Shown here one piece after another: positions 11,791 through 23,300 of a DNA stretch of 64,000 nucleotides (its first letter is position 1; every line of letters starts with the position of its first letter). Origin of the DNA: Rhynchospora pubera (taxonomy: Eukaryota; Streptophyta; Magnoliopsida; Poales; Cyperaceae). The translations under genes were made by a program, and so were the position numbers. The notes beneath the pieces were generated by a model. It had not been told where the DNA came from. It ran no database searches and worked only from the letters and a program-made list of their open reading frames with translations. The stretch is taken from assembly GCA_028095005.1 (NCBI GenBank), contig CM051460.1, positions 72,579,676 to 72,643,675 of the forward strand. The letters are read 5' to 3'.

Positions 11791-12876
11791 TTAACCACGT
11801 TAGGCACCCAATATGTGCTTTATTTCTCTTTTTACTTTTTACTTTTGTTAGAATGGACTTATTTATTTGGAAAAACGAATGCTTTTTTTTTTTGTACTAT
11901 GCTTCAAGAGTAACCCAAGGAAAATTATTTATTAAAGGAACTTCTGAAATAGTTACTTAAAAACTTATGCGCGAATTTAATAAATAATTACTATAGTTTT
12001 ATCTAGATGTCTCATTTCTCAATTATACATTAAGCTAGAACATTTTGATATCGTACTCAAATGGGGTTTGGTTTATTTAAAAACTTCTTTTACAACATAC
12101 ATAGAATAGATTGTTTGAATTTCAAGTGTAAGACATGATTAGCTAAATTATATAATTTTTTGAGATTGCATGGTACTGATTAGATTTTTTATGATGATGG
12201 CATTGAAGTTTTGAAGACATGTCATAAAGATTAAATATTGTAACACACTGTAATGTGGGACAAAACCAAGTTTGTATGTGTACCGAATAGAATTTTTTTG
12301 TTTTTACAAAAAGGTATTGCTTTTCTTATGTGAAAAACTTAAGTTGCTAGCTACCGGTCATATAGTGTTAATAAAAACGAAAAAACTGCAAATTTTCCAT
12401 AAGTAGCACCAAATTTATTTCAGAATTCGGCCACCTAAATTTTAAATTGATATTTTATTGTCTGGTCAATCGATCACTTCAAATCAATATGTTGTACCTT
12501 TGCTGATATGTCATGATTGTTCATCTCTACTGCTTCTGTCCGGTAGACAATAAATAAACCAATTTTAAATTTACAAATCTTCATTTCATTCAATTAATTA
12601 AGGATCCTGAAGCAGTAAATAGTTTGAAATATGACACACACTGTGTATTAATTGTGCATATGTAAAAACTAATAAATTTGATGCCAGTTTTTTGTCATCA
12701 TCAATTACATGTAATTTACAATGTTCCATATGCTACGGATTTCCTGAAGTATTAAATATACTCAAATTGCACAAAAATTTATAATAAAACTGATAAAAAT
12801 ACATTAATTTGATAATATCGAGAACCATCAAAACTTAACGTTTAGTTTTACGATCCTTTAATCATATACACCATAT
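11791..12876. other. Intergenic, no recognised feature
   Basis: AT-rich, no coding frame supported and no clear repeat boundaries. Confidence 0.55.
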
Positions 12877-13107
12877 GGGTGTGTTTGGATGCAACGGAAT
12901 AAGCAAGAAATAAATAATAAAAATAAGAAATTTCGGTTTGCGTGTTTATTCTTATTCTTTATTCTTATACCATGATTTTGTTAGTATAGGAATAAGAGTC
13001 ATTGTTCCTTATTCTTGTGTTGTTTGGGTTGCACAAGAATAAAAATAAGCACGCAAACCGAAATTTCTTATTCCTATTCCCTATTCCCTACCCATCCAAA
13101 CACACCC
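12877..13107. mobile_element. Tourist-like MITE, family B (long inverted repeats)
   Basis: 231 bp with ends gggtgtgtttggatg and atccaaacacaccc and target duplication tat (12874-12876, 13108-13110). The arms continue inward and include the perfect pair aaatttcggtttgcgtg and cacgcaaaccgaaattt, so the single strand would fold into a long hairpin. Non-coding. Confidence 0.87.
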
Positions 13108-13144
13108 TATATATATTCTGCACGTGAAAAGATGATATTCTATA

Positions 13145-13285
13145 GGCCTTGTTTGGATGGGGTTGGAAGAAGGAAGAAGGTCCAAAAAAAATTATAAACA
13201 ATCCAAACTCTTCACAAAGTTACACACTTTCTAATACTTCTTCCCACTTCTTCCCTTTTTCCCTTCTTCCCACATCTATCCACAT
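13145..13285 (+). mobile_element. Tourist-like MITE, family A, decayed right end
   Basis: It starts ggccttgtttggatgg after ata. It contains the attataaacaatccaaactc core and the (cttccc)n arm, but the expected right inverted repeat is reduced to cccacatctatcc. The end coordinate is approximate. Confidence 0.65.
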
Positions 13286-13679
13286 CTATGTGAATTGTAT
13301 TATTCAGTAATAACTTAAAATTCACAATGTTTCATATTAACTGATTTTCTGGAATGTCTAATTAACTCAAATTCAAAATATTTGATAAACAACAAATTTA
13401 TTGAAGTAACAATATGCATTCTTTTATTTCTAGTTGACTTAATTATCAATACATCCAAATTCTTGAAAATAATGCTGAACTTATAAAAACAATTGTATTG
13501 GGACATTTTTCCAAATGTACATTCTTTTGGGTTGTGGTCTGAGATGAATTTTTTATATTTTCATGTATGTCTGCATTATGTTTTCCGTTTCTAAGCAGCT
13601 GGATACTCTTCAAAACCAAATATTAAGTGAAAATAAATCTAGTTCGTGTGAGTATAACACTTTAATAATGTGCACTATA

Positions 13680-13909
13680 GGTGTGTTTGAATGAGCCGGG
13701 AATAAAGAATAGGAATAAAAAATTTCGGTTTGCGTGCTTATTCTTATTTTTGTGCAAAACAAACGGTATAAGAATAAGGAATTTGGGTCCTTATTCCTAT
13801 ACTAACAAAACCATAGTATAAAAATAAGAAATAAGAATAAGTACGTAAACCAAAATTTTTTATTCTTATTCCTTATTCACGGCTTATTCCGTTCAATCCA
13901 AACACACGC
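13680..13909. mobile_element. Tourist-like MITE, family B, second copy
   Basis: 230 bp, ends ggtgtgtttgaatg and caatccaaacacacgc, flanked by ata on both sides (13677-13679, 13910-13912). Interior arms aatttcggtttgcgtgc and gtacgtaaaccaaaatt match the copy at 12877 with several substitutions, so this copy is older or from another subfamily. Confidence 0.82.
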
Positions 13910-13910
13910 A

Positions 13911-13914
<4 letters not shown>

Positions 13915-13959
<45 letters not shown>
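13915..13959. repeat. (TA)n microsatellite
   Basis: About 22 TA units immediately right of the MITE ending at 13909. Confidence 0.95.
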
Positions 13960-13963
<4 letters not shown>

Positions 13964-13985
13964 ATTCTGTTTCCTTCAATGCTGG

Positions 13986-14573
13986 TAGGGCTGTCAATGG
14001 GTACGGTACGGTACGGTAGAAGGTATTTTCATTATCGTACCCGTTAAAATTTTCTTTACCCGTATCCTACCCGTATCCGTTAAAAATAGCTTTACCCGTA
14101 CCTTACCCGTACCCGTTAAGAATTAACGGTACGGTTACGGTAACGGTAAAAAATGAATATAATAATAATAAAATTTGTACACTTTGTATAAATAAATTAT
14201 ACCAATAAGTATATTAATAAAGTGCAACAATTGTGGCGAATATTTTAGGTTTATGCTTTTTTATTTTTTCGTACACTGAATGGAAAGAATTATAAATCTT
14301 AAATAAAATCTAGCAATATTTTTTTACCAATTATGCAATATAAGATGCCATATGTATCATGTAATTGTTTCTTTTTAATTGTGGCAATTACCCGTTATGA
14401 AAACGATACGAAATTGCTTTTACCCGTACCCGTACCCGTTAAATTAACGAAAAAAATTTCTTATCCGTACCCGTACCCGTTAACTTAACGAAAATAAAAC
14501 TTTACCCATACCCGTCTTATACGGTACGGTACAGGTTGAGTAAACGGATAAACGGATTTCATTGACAGCCCTA
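13986..14573. mobile_element. hAT non-autonomous element with 8-bp target duplication
   Basis: Perfect terminal inverted repeats tagggctgtcaatg and cattgacagcccta. A perfect 8-bp flanking duplication, aatgctgg (13978-13985 and 14574-14581), is diagnostic of hAT transposition. The 588-bp interior has no transposase. Both sub-terminal regions are dense in degenerate tacccgtacccgtt and aacggtacggta repeats, which resemble the clustered sub-terminal transposase-binding sites of hAT elements. Confidence 0.92.
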
Positions 14574-14743
14574 AATGCTGGTGCCCCCACGCAACTAACA
14601 AAAAGAGCAGCCGAGCTGCCGAGGTACCATTATTTTAAGAGTTGCCAAATTAAGATCCAACAGTATTGGCTTTTCATGCCTTGTCACGGTTCCTATGGAG
14701 CATTACACTAATCCATAAATGGAATGGGTCGCTGAGCTGTGGG

Positions 14744-15010
14744 TAGGCCTGTTTAAAGTTTCAAACGGAACGGAATGGCCTGTTTTGTTTCTGACAGCGG
14801 AATGTACCGGACGATTCGTTAACCGTTCTTTTGGACAAAACGTCACGGAACGTATATACTTACACTGTATTTCAACCAAACGAATGACGAAACAAATTCC
14901 GTTTGCCGTTCTGTCCCTGAAACGGATTGAAATTTCAAACTCGTTAATTTACCGTTCTGTTTAGACGGAACGTGCACGGAAAATGGTAAGGTATACCGTT
15001 TGCACCCCTA
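14744..15010. mobile_element. hAT non-autonomous element
   Basis: 267 bp, ends taggcctgtttaaag and tttgcacccta-type (gtttgcacccct then a). It is flanked by the perfect 8-bp duplication gctgtggg (14736-14743 and 15011-15018). The interior holds repeated aacggaacg and accgttctg motifs. Non-coding; the interior resembles that of 18433-18699, which has the same length. Confidence 0.87.
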
Positions 15011-15452
15011 GCTGTGGGCTCTGTGCATTATTATTTATAAATCCATTAAAAGTCGACGTTCGTACATGAGGTCTTGAAACGTTCCACATGTATGAGATAC
15101 CAAATAAGTACATGCTATGTCAAATTTAAAGTACTATTTAAAATGTAAAGACACCTATATTTCCATATATTCATAATCTTAGTTAAATGAAATGGAATGA
15201 TCCGAAGAAAAAAAAATATTTTCATTAATTTTATTAGTTAAGAAACAAAACATAGTACCAAAAAAAAGAGTTAGTTCAAATTCTATAAACAATAGGAGTA
15301 TTTTTTTTTTAAGAAGATACAGCCGTACAAATTCGTAGCAGACATATTAAATAAAATTGTACAAGAGTCGGTCATATGATTTAAAAATTAATTAAAACGA
15401 TTACTTTCCCAACTCACATTTTGTTTCAAAATTAAGAGTTGATAGAGGTCAA

Positions 15453-15783
15453 ACTAATAATTTTAAATGAAAATTGATTACTGTCATCTGTAATTTTGTC
15501 CATCCTACCATCGCTAAATATAAAGTGAACATATAGAGCAAACAAAGTGAACATATAGATGATCTAAGTGTACACATACAAACAAATAAATTCAATGAAA
15601 ATAAGTTGAATATGCATGTAAACTTCTGAACAAGTGATGACAACACTTATTTATTTGTAAGTGTTCACTTAAATCGTCTATATGTTCATCTTATTTGCTG
15701 TGTATGTTCACTTTGTATTTAGCGATAGTTGGGATGGTATATTTGCCGATGACACTTATAATTCCTGATTTTAAATTATACCA
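15453..15783. mobile_element. Foldback MITE with long inverted arms
   Basis: Arms of about 120-130 bp pair across a short centre. The left text tcgctaaatataaagtgaac pairs with the complement of gttcactttgtatttagcga on the right, and the outer parts (gtcatctgtaatttt versus aaatataccatccc complements) also pair imperfectly. Both arms carry repeated gtgaacatat motifs. The ends are approximate and no target duplication was identified. Confidence 0.65.
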
Positions 15784-15823
15784 GTACTATGAGTTCTTGG
15801 ACTTTATTTTATGCACGAATTGT

Positions 15824-17331
15824 TGCTAAAATAGAACTCAGTCCACTTTGACTAATGTTAAGTTGTGTCCGTATATTTTGTTTGTTGTACTAAACGTCTC
15901 TAGGTTTGTCGATTGCAAAACAATATCATTTGGCATTTAACAATCTTCTTTGAGTTTTTATAGGAAGAAGATGCAAATTATGAAGAATGGATTAAAGCAA
16001 GTGTGGCGCATAGTTTGGAGCTTCAAGAGATTGCTTTTGCCTAGTTAGAATCATTAGTTAAGGTTTAATTAAACTCTAAACTAATCTCAATCAATTTGCT
16101 GGTAAAATGCTCAGTTCTTCTGTCCAGCGTCATACAACGCCAGTTGCCGTTACACAACGCAGAGTTAATTCGCTCTTAAATTGCAAAATCTCTGACAAGG
16201 TTGGAACAGCGTTACACAACGCTCAGTAGCGTTGTGCAACGTTAGTTCATTTGCTTTTAAACCAGTTAAATCTATTATTTCCCCTTGTCAGAACGTTGTG
16301 CAACGCTATGCAGCGTTGTGCAACGACAGCGTTGTGTGACGCTCTAAATTTCGCTCAGACTTCGCTCAGTCGCTCTGGTCGCGTAGAGCAACGCTGAATA
16401 GCGTTGTGCAACGGCGACGTTGTGTGACGCCAGTCAGCGTCGTATGACGTTCTGACAATATTGTTTGAGTTTGTCAGTTCTGCCTTGATTGTTTTCTTGA
16501 CTTCGTTGTGCAACGCTACCTAGCGTTACACAACGCTCTGACAAGTTCCAACGGAACTGTCGAGCTTCTGCTTTGGATTCTTGCTGAAGCGTTGTGCAAC
16601 GCTATACAGCGTTACACAACGCTCTGACAACTCACAACGTTATTGTCTGTGACCGTTTGATTTTTCAACGGCTATTTAGGCGTTGTACAACGGCATATAG
16701 CGTTGTATAACGCCCGAGTCTGTTTTGACTGGTCTTTTGAGCTGTTGGCGCCCTCTATATATATGGGGCCTCTTGGAACTGTTGTTAGACGGGTGAAACC
16801 TTTGAAATTCATCCCTTTTGAGCTCCAACCAGTTAGACACTACTCTCTCTTGTGTTTGAGCATTCATTTAGCAAAATCATTGAGATTAGAGTGTGTAAAC
16901 CAATCCACTAGTGTTAATTGCTAGATTTGTTGAGTGATTTGGTTAGAGCCTCAATCCTTTGAGTGTTTAAGCTTGTTTATTCAAGTTAGGCCGATCTGCC
17001 TCGAGTGTCTTTGTGACGAGGTGATTCGGTTCGAATTTGTAGTCCCGTTCTTATTGGAATTGAACGGAGCGCGCCCTTTGGTGGTAGCGAAACTCCCGGA
17101 GACGTACGACTAAGGCTAGCTTCTTCTAGCGGGTCGGAACTCCGTAATCATACCGAGTGTTCAATTTCTCTCTCTCTTTTTCTCTTTATTATCTTGCATT
17201 GTGAATTGCTTGTGTGCTTGCTTGTATTGGGTACCAATTGAATTGTGTTAGGGTAGTTCATACCAAACCGGTCCAAAACCTTAAATCGCTTCCGCTAAAC
17301 CTTGATTTAGCCGCCCCCCTTAGGGACAACA
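15824..17331 (+). mobile_element. Solo LTR of about 1.5 kb
   Basis: It starts tgctaaaatagaactc and ends tagggacaaca, the TG...CA form of plant LTRs. The flanks are ttgt on both sides (15820-15823 and 17332-17335; an a before each makes the match attgt, or the ends may shift by one base). A TATA-box-like ctctatatatatgggg near 16751 fits the U3/R boundary. No second LTR or coding region follows within reach, so this is the product of LTR-LTR recombination. The superfamily is not certain. The U3 part contains the palindrome array at 16127-16713. Confidence 0.7.
16127..16713. repeat. Array of about 19 palindromic GCGTTGTGCAACGC-type motifs
   Basis: Motifs of the forms gcgttgtgcaacgc, gcgttacacaacgc and gcgtcatacaacgc occur roughly 19 times in under 600 bp, often as pairs about 22 bp apart (for example near 16211/16226, 16503/16525, 16586/16608). 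Most are near-perfect dyads. Spacers are not conserved, so this is not a CRISPR array or simple satellite. It lies in the presumed U3 of the solo LTR. Confidence 0.85.
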
Positions 17332-18424
17332 TTGTTTATGAAAAATATGGATTGAAAATAGAAATTAAATTCATTAAATATAGTAAAAGAGAGAGAAAAA
17401 AGGAAGAAGATATATAACAAAGCATTTTTTTAGATTTAAAAAAAAAATTACGCGACAGAGGAAAAAAAAAATAACAAATATCGAGCTCCCTAACCACACG
17501 ACTCGCTACAAATCGACGGACTCTACTTTCATCACCCGCTCCTTTAAACTAAATTGGAAGCATCCTTAAAAATACAGTTGTTTTGATAAATCATACGGAG
17601 ATGCTAAGAATTGCTTTTTGTTAGGAGATGTCTAATCTCAACCTAGGTGTACCCTCTAACTACCGATTAAATTTTGTACCACAGCAAATGTGCAGTAATG
17701 TCTATAACCGCAAAACATCTTTTTTTTCCCCCTCTTTTTTTCTTTGTCATGAACCCATAGGCCAATATTTCCCAATTTAACCAACCAACTACCTTTAAAT
17801 TTTTTCAAAAGGTCGGATGTATAAAGCAAGGTTGTAACCCCGTTGAATTTTTCTTCATCATTGCCGAATCTTTCACATCTGTCGTGTATAGGAACAGGGG
17901 AATAATAATGATAAGGATACATTGACAATTGACTTGATTTATTAACATTCAATGTAACAATCTATTGAAATTCCGAACTAGATTTCTGTGTTTTTTTTTT
18001 GGACAAATCATATGTTAAGTTGGAAATTTAGAAAAAAATTTGATCAATTAAAAGTTCATGAGACTGAATAAATAGTTAAATTTAAATGCTCGATAGATAT
18101 AAAAAAATAATTTTAAATTGCACCAAGTTTGATATATATACAGACAATCTAAAAGATGAATAATGTACTCATAATTTTGATTTCTTAATAAATCACATGA
18201 AACGTAAGCTCAAATGAAATTTTAGCCCACTGCATAATTTCCCTATGAAAATTATTTTAAATTGATCTATTATGGCCATGTAATATCAATGTTAGTATCT
18301 TTTCAAATGATACATAATACAGAGCATTGTGATATTTTGTTTACATCATATTTATTACTCGGATGACTATAGTAATACTATTCTTTACAACATATTTATT
18401 GCTTCCATGACTACATCCACGCTA
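17332..18424. other. Intergenic, no recognised feature
   Basis: AT-rich, with homopolymer tracts; no coding frame or bounded repeat supported. Confidence 0.55.
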
Positions 18425-18432
18425 TTTGTAAT

Positions 18433-18699
18433 TAGGGGCGTCAAACGTGCTAAAAACAAAACGGAACATATCAGTTCTATTTTCGTTCCATTTCTGATCA
18501 CGTAACATATACTAGTTTCGTTTTGTAAAACGGAATAGTTTTTCATTTCATTTTATGTTTCATTATCCATTTTTTATTGATTTCAGCACAATTTTCGGTA
18601 AATAGAACACTAACGTTTACCGATATGAGTTCCATTTTGAAAAACGAACCGTTTGGACGGAACGAAAACGTGCGAAACGGTATTCTGTCCACAGCCCTA
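18433..18699. mobile_element. hAT non-autonomous element
   Basis: 267 bp, left end taggggcgtcaaacg, right end tctgtccacagcccta. Flanking 8-mers tttgtaat (18425-18432) and tttgcaat (18700-18707) differ at one position, a slightly decayed hAT target duplication. The interior is rich in aaacggaac and gttccgttt-like motifs, as in the other hAT copies here. Confidence 0.8.
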
Positions 18700-18707
18700 T
18701 TTGCAAT

Positions 18708-20378
18708 ACTACTGGCCTACTTGTGCTTGATAAAGATGAAAATATTATATTTTTGCGCATACCAAAAACCGCTAGGCATTATATAGTCCGAGCTCGTTGA
18801 TCAACCTAAGTGTGAATATAATATTGCTAATACGGTTCGCACTTGTAAAAATTTTACAATACGGGCGTCAGAGGTTTGATGGACGTACTTGGTGCAATTT
18901 GGTCACACGATCAAAAGCACTTCCCTTATGCTTTTTTAATGAATATTAAATGCACATATCTAATTAAGTACAAATTAAAAATAACAATCAAAATAATATT
19001 TATAATACTTTTTAAGGATCAAACTATGAAACTTATGATACTTTGACCATTTTTATTATAATCTTTATTTTTCTAAATTTGCTATTAATCGACGCGATGA
19101 TTATCATATTTATTGAATAAATTTGTTATTATTAATATAAGCTTGCTTCTACAATAATAAGAACTAAAAAGCCGTTTATTTGTCTCTTTGAAGGGGCTGA
19201 TCCTGGCGTGGAAGGGGAAACCGAGGCGGCGAGGCTTATAATACTTTTCTTTGTATTTATTTGAGGTCCGAATTTTTAATTGATATTCACTAGATATTAT
19301 CTGCCAGTTCATTGTAATATTCGTTATATAATTCTCTGTATTTATTTTTTAAACGTCGTCCAGATTTAAATATCACTCCTTGGTATAATATTTCAGCCCC
19401 ATCTTTCAAAAATTGCAAATGGACAAATTATCCACCTACAACTTCAACTAAGAATGGATTTTGCTTAGTTTACACTCAAAAGATAGTCATATAACAAAAG
19501 AGAATTAGATATGTAGGTCCTTTTATCCTACATAAAATGACTTTTTCATTTAATAAAAAGCATTAGTTATCATGTCATTATCATAAAACCGGTACCATGT
19601 ATCTTACTAATCCATTGGGAGTTTTCTGTGGCATTTGCCATTTGTGGTGCATCTTTCTTCTGATTTGGCGATGTAGAAGCACGATCTAGGTAACGAATAA
19701 TAAAATGTTCGTCATATCATGTTTTCAAACACGAGCAACTTAATTTTGCAATATTATTTATCTTTCCAAATTTTCAGTTGTTGTTTTAAGAAGTAACGAA
19801 GACTGAGAAAATCTAGAGTGCTCTAAAGAGGCACTCTAGATTATAATTAACCAAACTGGGTGTATGTATTATAATTAAGAAAATCAGCTAAAAACTTTGG
19901 ATTTAGTAAATTAGATGAAAGGGATGGCAAACCCATTCTTGGAAGCGAAGCCAACAAACGTCGAGTATAGCGAACTTAATATTTAAATTAGTCACAAACG
20001 GTTAAAAAAGCGCCCTATGCAGTCATCATATAATATTTCTCATTATATAACGATTACAATACTTCTAGTAGCTTAACCATTTGTATTGAACTATTTCAAA
20101 CATCTTAACCTTTAGCTTGCATTTGTACATATGTAACTTTCACCAAAGAGAGGAAAAGGTTATACAAAAGAAAAGAAGAAAAAAACACTCGGTATACTCC
20201 TGAAAGCATACATCATATTAGAAAAAGAAGAAAAGGACGAGAATCAGAAATGAGCTGAAATTTCAAAAAGCAATTTCACCTCAACTTGACATACTCTATG
20301 TACATAGCAACAAACCCTTGAGTTGCTTTTCACCTTCTCTACCCCTTTTGAAACATGGGTAGAAAAGCACGGGTGTTA
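18708..20378. other. Intergenic; right part is the 3' flank of the minus-strand nuclease gene
   Basis: No coding region supported. The last 200-300 bases should carry the 3' UTR of the gene ending at 20379; nothing more specific is visible. Confidence 0.5.
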
Positions 20379-23300
20379 CTACGTAAATATTTTGACAGGG
20401 GAGAAAGTTACAGTTAGGGGTGCGTGATCAGAGAGGTTATAATTATCAGGCCAGATCCCTGTTTCTACCTCAGGTGGAAATAGCACTGCATCTTTTACGG
20501 TAAAACCATATACAACCTCATTGTTACTAAGGTGTTCTTGATCAAGAATTGTTTCCTCTTCACATGTTTTCTCGCACTGGTTGCGCCACTCTGTGTTCCA
20601 AATTGAGGTCTGCAAAAATAATTATTGTTTAGAAGCTTGCAAATTCTATTAACACCAGTCGGCGTGCCTACTACATAAGTGCTCCTTTTGTGTGTGTGTT
20701 CTCTTTTCTAGATTTCCTTTTCAATCCTATAGCCTCAAATAGCCCAATTATTATGCTGGGCATATAAATAAAATTGGTTAGTGATAGGCCTAAATTGTTA
20801 AAGAGGCACCATTATATCTAGATCCTAATCCACAAACTGTACCAATTTCAGGCTGGTTTGGGCCAAGTTAAAATAAATTAAAAGAAATAAAGTACCATAA
20901 ATTCTTGAAAATCCAAAACACCGTTCCTATCCAGGTCAGCATGGGCCCATAATTCATCAATCTCCTCACTCTCAAGTCCATTTGGATGAAGCAAGTTCAA
21001 CTGAAATCCATTTCAAAGAAGTTAAAGATCATAACCTATTGACAAAATCGTTTGAACTTTTCAACCAAACTAAGATAAAAATCATACCTGATACATTGCT
21101 TGACAAAAACTAGAATAAGTAATATAATCACATGAATTATCAGCCTTAAGCAATTCAAATGCATTATACTCTGACAGTGAGGCTGCTCTTAGAAGATTCT
21201 GTCAAAAGGGAACAACAAACTTTCGTGAGCACAAAAAGAAATATCCTAAATTCCTAACTAGTAATATATATTCTAAGAACTTTTCGATAGTAGACCACTA
21301 GACCAGAAACAAAATAAATAGTGTACCTTAATAATAGCAAGAACAGCTTGATTCCAGCTAGTTTTAAGGGTTTTCTTTTGCATGCTTGGGTTTAGAAGCC
21401 AAATAAAATCAACACCACATATATTGCCTCTGTGATTACGATGACTCACCCACTGGAACAAAAAAAATAATAAAAATGAAAAATAATGACAATATAAGAA
21501 TTGCACATGACATTTCCAATGCATGACAGATGTATACTGATCATTACATGTGTTATCAAATGTTATTTATCAGTCAGAACTCAGAACTTCTGCTTGGATT
21601 ATATTTTTTTAGTAAACAGAATATACCTTATGGCAATCTGCATCATTGTCAGTATAGTGATGTGCCTGGTCATATGATGAAACAAACCCTTGTGACCGAA
21701 GGAACTGGTAAACTTGTCCTCGTTTACTTCCATTCCAGTCCCTGTAAGGGAAGGTGATAAATTAGAATTCACGTGCGGTTTATATGCCATTTTACAGTAG
21801 ACAAATTACCAGAATAAAGGGACACTCAAAATTTCAATGTACTAAGTCTAAAATGGATCTTAATTCCTTACCCAGATAAAATAATTGGCATAGGCCCAAG
21901 CTTATTTTCTTTTTGGTATGCTTCAATATACTGAAGGATCTTGTATACCTATAGTCAAGACAAAAAGGAGACTGATATGTAAGAAGAATTGTGAAATGGG
22001 TTTCTAAAATGGCAAAATCAGATATAAACCGCTCTAAAATGGCAAAATTATGAAATTAGGCTCACTGAATATGCCATTCTGGACATGCAGTTTTCTCTTG
22101 AAGATAGCAAGAATACATCATTATTTGTCTCTTGTTAACAAAGGAATGCCCCGAAATCCAGCAAATAATAATGATATAACTGACAGATATGTTTTGCTGC
22201 CTAGCGAAATCGCCAACTACCACTAGACCATTATCAATATTGCTTATTCTTTAATACCTTCTAATATCAAGTGACCCATGGATTTCAGTTCACAAATGAT
22301 TTTACACTAGGTATTGATAGCTCTATGATGCTGTAACTGGATTTACTAGGTCAGGTTTTCCACACACTTACTGGTAGGTATATTACCAATCCACAAATAA
22401 ACATATGTTTTCATTAAAGTTTTTAACCATCGACACATAAACAGCAGTCTTCTGGCAATTAATTATGCATGGTTTCAGATATAGAGTGCCACTTCATCCA
22501 GCTGGAGATTGCATTTGCCATGTTTTTAAAGATGGTTACATTTAAAAGGACCCTAATATATATGCATAGAAAATTTGATAGCTTTTTGTGTGTGAAATTA
22601 CCTGTTTCAAACGAACAATGCAGAAAGTCCTGTCATGAGGAAACAACAAATGTGTGTTGACAATTAGAATCTCCTGCTGAATGTTTTCATCTCCATTTCC
22701 AGTTTGTGAGAAGGGGATAATGGATTCAAAATGCAACAATTGAGCGACACGATCTCCAAAATCATTGAATAGCAACTCCTTGTAGTTTATGACCTTAAAA
22801 TTTCCCTTGCTTACGGCGGTCAGTAGACCTGTAAAATAAGGGGAAAAAACAATAAATAAGCACTTTTTTATATTTTAATATCATTTCTCCTTCAGATGCC
22901 ATTAATAAGCACCTTCTCGAGCAACATTTGTGAAAAATCCTTTTTTGATGATTACAAAAATTATTTTCATGTAATGAGAGCTTCATACCATCTCCACGAT
23001 TATTGGTACGTGCCAGCTTAAAAATATCATAGTTGGCATCACCCAGTCTCTTCTCGTATAGATTAACTAGTTCTTCATTACCTAACCACACCTCCTGATA
23101 AAGACGAGCACTCAAATTTAGTTACAAAAATAGAGTAGGATTAAATCTTATATTAAAGAAACATTTCTGCAGTTCCTTTCTTCTTTGTTAGTTATTTTTC
23201 CTTTTTATTTAGAAATAGTGAAATTTCATTCACTGACTCCCATTTCTTCCTAGGTTTTTCTTCTTTCTGAGTTGATTGCACAAAATGGGCAGTAAAACAT

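Noticed and set aside
16127..16713. Possible CRISPR-like or satellite array
   Set aside because: The motif is a short palindrome with irregular spacing and changing centre, within a plant LTR; no conserved long repeat plus unique spacer pattern.
22469..22775. Short ORFs around exon 5 of the EEP gene on the plus strand
   Set aside because: Antisense to exon 5 and its intron; the minus-strand splice-consistent frame explains the sequence.
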